DNA of 64,000 nt from Sulfurimonas paralvinellae. Lineage in GTDB: Bacteria > Campylobacterota > Campylobacteria > Campylobacterales > Sulfurimonadaceae. The DNA lies in assembly GCF_014905135.1 (NCBI RefSeq), contig NZ_CP041406.1:1965061-2029060 (forward strand), given 5' to 3'. Both the position numbers and the translations under genes were made by a program. The stretch's first letter is position 1; each line of letters begins with the position of its first letter. This document shows, one piece after another, positions 57,987-64,000 of the stretch. The notes beneath the pieces were generated by a model. The model did not search any database and had not been told where the DNA came from. It saw only the letters and a list, made by a program, of their open reading frames with translations.

Positions 57987-59315
57987 ATGGTAGATAGATA
58001 CTCACGTCCAGAAATGGCAGACAAATGGACTTATCAAGCAAAATACCAAGCTTGGTTAGATGTAGAAAAAGCGGTTGTAAAAGCTTGGGCGAGACTTGGA
58101 AAGATTCCTCAGGAAGATGCAGACAAGATCGTTAAAAATGCAAGTTTTGATATTAAACGTATTGATGAAATAGAAGCGGTCACTCGTCACGACCTCATTG
58201 CATTCACTACTTCTGTAGCAGAGACGCTTGGCGATGAATCACGATGGTTTCACTATGGTATGACATCATCAGATACGATCGATACAGCTGTTGCCCTTCA
58301 AATGAAAGATTCCCTTGCTCTCATCATTGAAGATGTGAAAATGCTAATGGAATCTATCAAAAAACGCGCAATGGAACATAAGATGACTTTAATGGTAGGA
58401 CGCTCACACGGTATTCACGGTGAGCCTATCACTTTTGGTCTTGTACTTGCTGTCTGGTATGATGAGATGGCACGTCATTTAGAGAATCTTGAACAGACTA
58501 TGGACGTGATCTCTGTGGGACAGGTAAGTGGCGCAATGGGTAATTTTGCTCACGCACCATTAGAACTTGAAGAGTACACTTGTGAAGAGCTTGGGCTAAA
58601 ACCTGCTCCTGCATCAAACCAAGTCATCCAGCGTGACCGTTATGCCCGCCTTGCATCTGCTTTGGCACTTATGGCCTCTTCCATTGAAAAATTCGCTGTA
58701 CAGGTTCGCCACTGGCAAAGAACAGAAGTGTATGAGTGTGAAGAGTATTTTGCAAAGGGACAAAAAGGTTCATCGGCAATGCCGCACAAACGTAATCCTA
58801 TACTTACAGAAAACATTACAGGTCTTGCCCGCATGATTCGTGCCTATGCAAATCCTGCTATGGAAAATGTGGCACTCTGGCATGAACGTGATATCTCTCA
58901 CTCATCTACTGAACGCTTCTGGCTTCCTGATGCTTTTGTTACATCTGACTTTATGCTCCATCGTATGAATAATGTTATAGCAAACCTGACCGTCTATCCT
59001 GAAAACATGATGAAAAATCTCAATCTGACAGGCGGACTTGTCTTTTCTCAACGTGTTCTTCTTGAACTTCCTCTTCAAGGTGTCTCACGTGAAGATGCTT
59101 ACAGAATAGTTCAAAGAAACGCTATGAAGGTTTGGGAAGAGATTCAACAGGGTCGTCCGACTACAAATGAAAAGGGTGAATCACTATACCTGAATCACCT
59201 CTTGGCAGATGAAGAACTCAGAAGCAAACTCTCTGAAGAACAGATTCGTGAATGTTTTAATTATGACTACTACACAAAAAATGTAGACAAAATTTTCGCA
59301 AGAGTTTTTAAATAG
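57987..59315 (+). CDS. purB: adenylosuccinate lyase
   Basis: Splits SAICAR and adenylosuccinate in purine synthesis. 442 aa, fumarase/aspartase superfamily, with the signature GSSAMPHKRNP, MTSSDTIDTAVALQ (catalytic region near the first His) and the VGRSHGIHGEPITFG block. AAAGG lies 6 nt before the ATG. It is directly after the RluA gene, in a divergent arrangement. Confidence 0.97.
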   Translation: MVDRYSRPEMADKWTYQAKYQAWLDVEKAVVKAWARLGKIPQEDADKIVKNASFDIKRIDEIEAVTRHDLIAFTTSVAETLGDESRWFHYGMTSSDTIDTAVALQMKDSLALIIEDVKMLMESIKKRAMEHKMTLMVGRSHGIHGEPITFGLVLAVWYDEMARHLENLEQTMDVISVGQVSGAMGNFAHAPLELEEYTCEELGLKPAPASNQVIQRDRYARLASALALMASSIEKFAVQVRHWQRTEVYECEEYFAKGQKGSSAMPHKRNPILTENITGLARMIRAYANPAMENVALWHERDISHSSTERFWLPDAFVTSDFMLHRMNNVIANLTVYPENMMKNLNLTGGLVFSQRVLLELPLQGVSREDAYRIVQRNAMKVWEEIQQGRPTTNEKGESLYLNHLLADEELRSKLSEEQIRECFNYDYYTKNVDKIFARVFK

Positions 59316-59337
59316 AATTTATAACTTTTTTTTATAC

Positions 59338-59364
59338 TTTTCCAGATGTGTAACATCTGGAAAA
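59338..59364. terminator. hairpin between purB and nrdA
   Basis: TTTTCCAGATG-TGTAA-CATCTGGAAAA, 11-bp stem, 22 nt after the purB stop. Neither strand has a clean T tract after the stem, but the flanking A and T runs could act as a weak bidirectional terminator. The rest of the gap to nrdA (59365-59517) is AT-rich with an AGGA ribosome site. Confidence 0.4.
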
Positions 59365-59517
59365 ACTTTCAAAAATATTTCCCTACTTCAATCTTTTTAA
59401 ATAATAATTTCGATAAAATCAGATACATTAAAAAACAATATTTCGTAATTTTTTATCTAATGATTTTAAGAGTCGTTACATAAAAAATTCTTCATATTCA
59501 AGTTAGGAACAAGATCA

Positions 59518-61884
59518 ATGATTACAGTTATAAAAAGAAACGGCAGAACCGAACCCCTTGATATTTCCAAAATACAAAAATACACTTCCGCAGCGGTAAA
59601 GGACTTAGCCAATGTAAGTCAAAGTGAGCTTGAGGTCGATGCTCAGATTCATTTCCGTGACGGTATAACATCCAAAGAGATTCAAGAGACACTCATCAAA
59701 ACAGCCGTTGATAAAATCGACATCGATGCACCAAACTGGACCTTTGTCGCTTCAAGACTTTTTCTTTTCAATCTTTACCATCAGGTAAATGGTTTTACAG
59801 GCTACTGCTCATTAGAAAAATATTTTGAACGCGGTGAAAAAGAGGGACGTATCTTACTTGGTCTGCGTGAGATGTATGATCTTGAAGAGCTTGAAAAACA
59901 CATTAAACCCGAGCGTGACCTCCAGTTTAACTATCTTGGGATAAAAACACTTTATGACAGATACCTCATAAAAGACCGACAGGGTGATCCTATAGAACTG
60001 CCGCAGCATATGTTTATGGCCATTGCCATGTTCTTGGCACAGCGCGAAGAAAAGCGCCAAGAGTGGGCTATTAAATTTTATGACATGATAAGTAAATTTG
60101 AAGTAATGTTAGCAACACCGACACTCTCAAATGCAAGAACACCACGACATCAGTTAAGCTCATGCTACATCGGATCAACCCCGGATAACATCGAAGGAAT
60201 CTTCGATGGTTACAAAGAGATGGCAATGCTCTCTAAATTTGGTGGCGGTATCGGCTGGGACTGGACACAGGTCCGTTCAATGGGAAGCTTTATCGACGGT
60301 CATAAAAATGCAGCAGGCGGAACGATCCCTTTTCTTAAGATAACAAACGACATCGCCATTGCGGTCGATCAGCTTGGAACTCGTAAAGGGGCTATTGCCG
60401 TCTATCTCGAACCATGGCACATCGATGTCAATGACTTTTTGGACCTTAAGAAAAACTCAGGTGAAGAGCGTCGTCGCGCCCATGATCTTTTCCCTGCAAT
60501 GTGGCTGAACGATATGTTTATGAAAAGGGTTGAAGAGGATGCTATCTGGACACTTTTCGATCCATACGATGTGCGTGAGCTTACTAACATGCATGGAGAA
60601 GAGTTCAACAAACGTTATCTTGAACTCGAGCAGGATGAGACTATTATTAAAGAGAGGGTCAAAGCGAAAGATCTATGGAAAAAGATCCTGACATCATACT
60701 TTGAGACCGGCTCACCTTTTCTCTGTTTTAAAGACAATGCAAACCGTGCCAATCCAAACGATCACTACGGTACTATCAGAAGTTCCAACCTTTGTACCGA
60801 GATTTTTCAAAATACACAGCCAAACCACTACAAAATAAAGTTCATCTTTGAAAACGGTGAAAGTGTTAGTTATGAAGAAGAAGAGATTGTAAAAGTTGAC
60901 AGCGGCATTGAAAAACCGGCTAAAAAAGTTACAGCACTCGATTCGCTCGGCGGCATGCAGATCTTTGTCGTCGAGAAAGAAAAAGTAGACGGTGCTACTG
61001 CTGTATGTAATCTCGCTTCTATCAACCTCTCACGTGTTAATACAAAAGAGGATATAGACCGCATCGTGCCGACTGCCGTCAGATGTTTGGACAATGTTAT
61101 CGATCTTAACTTCTATCCGGTAGAAAAAGTAAAACGTACAAACATGCGAAGCCGTTCTATCGGTCTTGGTGTTATGGGTGAAGCGCAGATGTTAGCTGAA
61201 TCGGGTATAGAATGGGGCAGCCAGGAACACTTTGACAAGATAGATGAAGTGATGGAGTCTGTTTGTTATAACACCATTAAGGCCTCATCAGATCTTGCTG
61301 TTGAAAAAGGAAGTTATCCTGAATTTGAAGGTTCTAAATGGAGCCGCGGTATATTCCCTCAAGATCACGCCAATGCAGATGTCATCAACCTTGTTGACCG
61401 CGGCGGACTCTTTGCTTCGACCTACGAGTGGGATGAACTCCGTGCAAAAGTAAAACGTGACGGTATGAGAAACGGTTATCTAATGGCTGTCGCACCTACA
61501 AGTTCCATCTCTATTCTAACAGGAACAACACAGGCTATCGAGCCGGTATTTAAACGTAAATGGTTTGAAGAGAATCTTTCAGGGCTTATTCCGGTTGTCG
61601 TTCCAAAACTCTCACCGGAGACATGGAGCTACTACACACCGGCATACGATCTCAATCAGACAGTCCTTATCAAAGCCGCAGCCATTCGTCAAAAATGGAT
61701 AGACCAGGGACAATCGCTTAATATTTTCATCACACTAGACAAAGCAAGTGGACGTTATCTCAATGAGATATATATGCTTGCTTGGAAACTCGGTCTTAAA
61801 TCGACTTACTACCTTAGAAGCCAGTCTCCGGAAATGGCAAGCGATGTAGAAGACAGATCTATGGAGTGTGTAGGTTGTCAATAG
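59518..61884 (+). CDS. nrdA: class Ia ribonucleotide reductase, alpha subunit
   Basis: Converts ribonucleoside diphosphates to deoxy forms. 788 aa. An ATP-cone sits at the N-terminus (1-90, MITVIKRNGRTEPLD). Catalytic Cys residues occur in QLSSCYIGST, SNLCTEI and AVCNLASINL, and the C-terminal redox pair is CVGC. The spacing between the second and third catalytic Cys is about 70 residues, some 48 more than in E. coli, from an inserted acidic segment (GESVSYEEEEIV region). nrdB is not in the window. Confidence 0.96.
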   Translation: MITVIKRNGRTEPLDISKIQKYTSAAVKDLANVSQSELEVDAQIHFRDGITSKEIQETLIKTAVDKIDIDAPNWTFVASRLFLFNLYHQVNGFTGYCSLEKYFERGEKEGRILLGLREMYDLEELEKHIKPERDLQFNYLGIKTLYDRYLIKDRQGDPIELPQHMFMAIAMFLAQREEKRQEWAIKFYDMISKFEVMLATPTLSNARTPRHQLSSCYIGSTPDNIEGIFDGYKEMAMLSKFGGGIGWDWTQVRSMGSFIDGHKNAAGGTIPFLKITNDIAIAVDQLGTRKGAIAVYLEPWHIDVNDFLDLKKNSGEERRRAHDLFPAMWLNDMFMKRVEEDAIWTLFDPYDVRELTNMHGEEFNKRYLELEQDETIIKERVKAKDLWKKILTSYFETGSPFLCFKDNANRANPNDHYGTIRSSNLCTEIFQNTQPNHYKIKFIFENGESVSYEEEEIVKVDSGIEKPAKKVTALDSLGGMQIFVVEKEKVDGATAVCNLASINLSRVNTKEDIDRIVPTAVRCLDNVIDLNFYPVEKVKRTNMRSRSIGLGVMGEAQMLAESGIEWGSQEHFDKIDEVMESVCYNTIKASSDLAVEKGSYPEFEGSKWSRGIFPQDHANADVINLVDRGGLFASTYEWDELRAKVKRDGMRNGYLMAVAPTSSISILTGTTQAIEPVFKRKWFEENLSGLIPVVVPKLSPETWSYYTPAYDLNQTVLIKAAAIRQKWIDQGQSLNIFITLDKASGRYLNEIYMLAWKLGLKSTYYLRSQSPEMASDVEDRSMECVGCQ

Positions 61885-61885
61885 A

Positions 61886-62251
61886 ATGAAACCGCTCAAT
61901 CCTTCCGAAATTGCTAAATTTTTAGAGAGATTTGACGATTTTAAAGAGTGCGAAATTCGCTCGTTGGAGATAATCTCCCCGACAGAAATGAAAATGACGC
62001 TAGCGGTACAAGATAAAGCACGTGCATATGACTGGATAACGATCAATCTGCTCTTCAGTGATGTCAACGATGCACAGTTGGTAGATGAGAACAAATTGCC
62101 ATATATAGATATGAGTGAAGGAGTAAGTATACTTCACAGTGAAGGTCTCTTTGCCTTTGCTGTCGGTTCTTATAAGAGCTTTTCATCCAGTAAAGATTCT
62201 TCGCTCTTTATCATCTGTAAAAACATCAAGTACAGTGAAGGTGCATTTTAA
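61886..62251 (+). CDS. hypothetical protein between nrdA and fliW
   Basis: 121 aa, starting 1 nt after the nrdA stop codon, so it is likely read with nrdA. Alternating beta-strand-like segments (MKMTLAVQDKARAYDWITINLLF, LFAFAVGSYKSF) suggest a small beta-rich domain without membrane segments. I know no family. Confidence 0.65.
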   Translation: MKPLNPSEIAKFLERFDDFKECEIRSLEIISPTEMKMTLAVQDKARAYDWITINLLFSDVNDAQLVDENKLPYIDMSEGVSILHSEGLFAFAVGSYKSFSSSKDSSLFIICKNIKYSEGAF

Positions 62252-62262
62252 AAAGGAACAAA

Positions 62263-62643
62263 ATGAGTTATGAAGTAAAAGGCGAGATATTAGGTTTTCA
62301 AGATACAAAAAAAGTAGATATTAAAGAGATAGATACACTCTTTTCAACAATGATAGATGAAGCAAATGAAAATATCTCTTTTACATTGGCAAACCCTTTT
62401 GTCCTCAGAGATTACACGATTGACATTCCATTGGATGCCAAAGATCTTTTAGAGATCGATGAAAATTCACAAATTGGTGTTTATAATATTCTCATTATCC
62501 AAAAACCTTTGGAAAAATCAACGATAAACTTTCTCGCTCCCATCATTATAAATCTCGATAAAAAGCTTCTCACACAGGTTATACTCGACCCGAAAAAACA
62601 TCCTGATTATGGAATGGCTGAAACAATAGAATCGTTTAAATAA
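62263..62643 (+). CDS. fliW: flagellar assembly factor FliW
   Basis: 126 aa beta-barrel protein. MSYEVKGEILGFQDTKKVDIKEID and DLLEIDENSQIGVYNILIIQ correspond to FliW, including the ILGF motif. FliW binds flagellin in the cytoplasm and antagonises CsrA, tuning flagellin translation to assembly. It is 11 nt downstream of the unknown gene. Together with fliI it argues for flagellar motility. Confidence 0.85.
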   Translation: MSYEVKGEILGFQDTKKVDIKEIDTLFSTMIDEANENISFTLANPFVLRDYTIDIPLDAKDLLEIDENSQIGVYNILIIQKPLEKSTINFLAPIIINLDKKLLTQVILDPKKHPDYGMAETIESFK

Positions 62644-62725
62644 ATGGAACTAAAGTAGCAAACAACTCTCTTTTTTTCCTGTAAACTTACAATTGATAAA
62701 ATATATTTTATAAAAAGGAGAAATC

Positions 62726-63151
62726 ATGAGAGTTGTATGTCCTCACTGTTTGGCGGTCAATAATGTACCAAAAAAAGATTCTTATAAAAAAGCCAACTGT
62801 GGTAAATGTAAACAATCACTTTTAGATACAAAACCTATGGAACTGAATGAAAGAAATTTCGATGAAGTTATCGCTAACAGTGATATTCCTGTTATAGTTG
62901 ATTTTTGGGCACCTTGGTGCGGTCCGTGTAAAATGATGGCGCCGAATTTTGAACGTGCTGCAGAGAGTTTTCCGCTCAAAGCAAGATTTGCAAAAGTAAA
63001 CACTGAAAATGAGCAAAATCTCGGAGCACGTTTTGGTATTCGCTCCATCCCGACTATCATCGTCTTTAAAGATGGACGTGAAGTAGACAGAGTCAGCGGT
63101 GCACTCGATGTCAATGCACTCAGCTCACTTGCCTCACGCTACGCTGTTTAA
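62726..63151 (+). CDS. trxC: thioredoxin 2 (TrxC-type)
   Basis: 141 aa. An N-terminal zinc-binding region with C5-x2-C8 and C25-x2-C28 precedes a thioredoxin domain with the active site WCGPC (C65-x2-C68), the signature of TrxC, an oxidative-stress thioredoxin. AAGGAG precedes the ATG by 7 nt. It converges with ppnP with no intergenic gap. Confidence 0.93.
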   Translation: MRVVCPHCLAVNNVPKKDSYKKANCGKCKQSLLDTKPMELNERNFDEVIANSDIPVIVDFWAPWCGPCKMMAPNFERAAESFPLKARFAKVNTENEQNLGARFGIRSIPTIIVFKDGREVDRVSGALDVNALSSLASRYAV

Positions 63152-63463
63152 CTATTTAACATAGGAGCAGCAGTAGTCTGTAACCGTCTTTATCTTAAGA
63201 TCAAACGAAGTGTTAGCAGGCACTTCAAATGTTTCAGGAGTGTGAAGAGTCTTCCACTCCTCGCCTGGAAGTTTTATATCAAGCTCACCGCTCATCATCT
63301 CCATTATCTCTTTATCAGCAGTATTAAAAGTATATTCACCCGGAAGCATAATTCCCAAAGATTTAATACTCCCGTCACTAAACTCAACCGTTCTGCTTGT
63401 TACTTTACCATCATAATAGATATTTGCCTCTTTTAGCACTGTTACATTTTCAAATTTTGACAT
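63152..63463 (-). CDS. ppnP: pyrimidine/purine nucleoside phosphorylase PpnP (DUF1255)
   Basis: 103 aa cupin-fold protein. GKVTSRTVEFSDGSIKSLGIMLPGEYTFNT and IMEMMSGELDIKLPG, with the C-terminal FEVPANTSFDLKI block, match the DUF1255/YaiE family, shown in E. coli to be a broad nucleoside phosphorylase (PpnP). Confidence 0.9.
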   Translation of the reverse strand: MSKFENVTVLKEANIYYDGKVTSRTVEFSDGSIKSLGIMLPGEYTFNTADKEIMEMMSGELDIKLPGEEWKTLHTPETFEVPANTSFDLKIKTVTDYCCSYVK

Positions 63464-63475
63464 CTAATTTTCCTT

Positions 63476-63955
63476 TTACTTATTTTTTAATTTTACTCTT
63501 TGCGAGTGAGTAATTGCTACCGCCATTGCATCGGTGATATCAAGCGGCTTTATCTCTTTTTTGATTCCCAAAAGCCGCTTAACCATAAAAGCTACCTGCT
63601 CTTTTTGTGCCTTTGCCTTTCCTGTAAGCGCTTTTTTTACCTGCAATGCAGTATATTCATGAAACTGCCCGAACTCTTGAAGCAGTTTTAGCATTATAGC
63701 ACCACGAAACTGTGCAAGTTTTATCGTCGTTGCCGGATTATGTGCATAAAAGATATCTTCCATCGCCACTTCATCTATGGTATGTTTTTCAAAAAGCAGC
63801 TCTATTCCCTCAACCATCTGCGGAATCTGAAACTGCAGATCTTCGGCCTTCATCTTAATAAGTCCCGCCTCTATCAAAGAGATCTTTCCATTTTCCAAAG
63901 AGATAAGAGCATAGCCCATATTTCGTGTTCCTGGATCTATTCCGAGTATTGTCAT
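63476..63955 (-). CDS. ruvC: Holliday junction endonuclease RuvC
   Basis: 159 aa dimeric resolvase that cuts recombination junctions. Catalytic acidic residues are D7 (LGIDPGT), E66 (VAMEDIFY), D139 and D142 ([12 protein letters not shown]), matching the E. coli positions. The GAIM(LK) segment follows FRG as usual. In several Campylobacterota ruvC neighbours dnaA; the region beyond its start lies outside this window. Confidence 0.96.
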   Translation of the reverse strand: MTILGIDPGTRNMGYALISLENGKISLIEAGLIKMKAEDLQFQIPQMVEGIELLFEKHTIDEVAMEDIFYAHNPATTIKLAQFRGAIMLKLLQEFGQFHEYTALQVKKALTGKAKAQKEQVAFMVKRLLGIKKEIKPLDITDAMAVAITHSQRVKLKNK

Positions 63956-63986
63956 AATGCAATTATATCCAAAGAGTTTTATTTAA

Positions 63987-63995
63987 CTATTCACA
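63987..63995 (+). promoter_or_regulatory. DnaA-box-like site upstream of ruvC
   Basis: CTATTCACA, one mismatch from TTATTCACA, in the AT-rich sequence (TTTTATTTAAC...) at the very right edge. Only 45 nt of this gap is visible, so whether it belongs to a cluster cannot be seen. Confidence 0.35.
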
Positions 63996-64000
63996 TAATC

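Noticed and set aside
60790..61010. Intein in nrdA.
   Set aside because: The insertion is only about 48 residues, has no splice-junction Cys/Ser with His-Asn ending, and fits a normal protein length for the lineage.

Overview
The window reads as chromosomal DNA of a Campylobacterota (Epsilonproteobacteria) bacterium, most like Sulfurimonas or a close free-living relative. The evidence is the protein types: an N-terminally short epsilon-form spermidine synthase, RNase J with an Asn-rich leader, a CcoG factor for cbb3 oxidase, FliI and FliW, a YeiH-type carrier, a DUF748 AsmA-like giant, a stand-alone ThiD2-like domain, and a purine-phosphorylase-like gene beside rlmN. It is almost all core genome, densely packed, with many 1-14 nt overlaps. 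I see no insertion sequence, prophage or CRISPR array. The genus is an inference from content, not from a database comparison.

Layout. 0-12.3 kb: a leftward block with DUF4395, aroC, rnc, rnhA, a LapB-like TPR protein, a YeiH-family carrier, the DUF748 protein, ccoG and a serine-recombinase-like regulator that lacks the catalytic residues. 12.5-16 kb: full-length cobalamin-dependent metH, rightward. 16-22.9 kb: leftward comM, def, a degenerate GGDEF protein, clpP, tig, lspA and glmM. 23.1-27.8 kb: rpsT-prfA rightward, dapF-coaE-speE leftward, DUF2892-purM rightward. 28-29.2 kb: a FadL-type outer-membrane protein with its terminator. 29.66-35.28 kb: a complete leftward rRNA operon (16S, tRNA-Ile, 23S, 5S) with a near-ideal promoter and clear processing stems. 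35.5-48.5 kb: Bax-inhibitor-like protein, ThiD2-like protein, znuABC with a BioC-like methyltransferase, secG, frr, pyrE, a Kef-type antiporter, pyrG, recJ and a WD40-like protein. 48.5-53.8 kb: leftward fliI, folE, rnj, rsmA and a CZB-like protein. 54-56.3 kb: hisF, a purine-phosphorylase-like gene and rlmN. 56.4-57 kb: two tiny coupled ORFs and an AT-rich region with DnaA boxes. 57-64 kb: an RluA-family synthase, purB, nrdA, an unknown protein, fliW, trxC, ppnP and ruvC.

How the genes fit together. Translation and protein quality control are heavily represented: rRNA, rpsT, prfA, frr, rlmN, rsmA, def, tig, clpP, secG and lspA. RNA and DNA processing is covered by rnc, rnhA, rnj, recJ, ruvC and comM. 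Nucleotide metabolism is covered by purM, purB, pyrE, pyrG, nrdA and ppnP. Envelope and metal functions include glmM, dapF, znuABC, FadL and LapB-like.

The most notable signal is at the right. There are two perfect parS palindromes (about 53.9 and 57.2 kb). Between them lies an AT-rich gap with three strong DnaA boxes, and genes around it tend to point away from it. A further DnaA-box-like site lies at the extreme right edge upstream of ruvC. The window therefore probably lies close to the chromosome origin. Whether the origin itself is the 56.6-57.0 kb gap or lies just beyond the right edge cannot be settled from this sequence alone.
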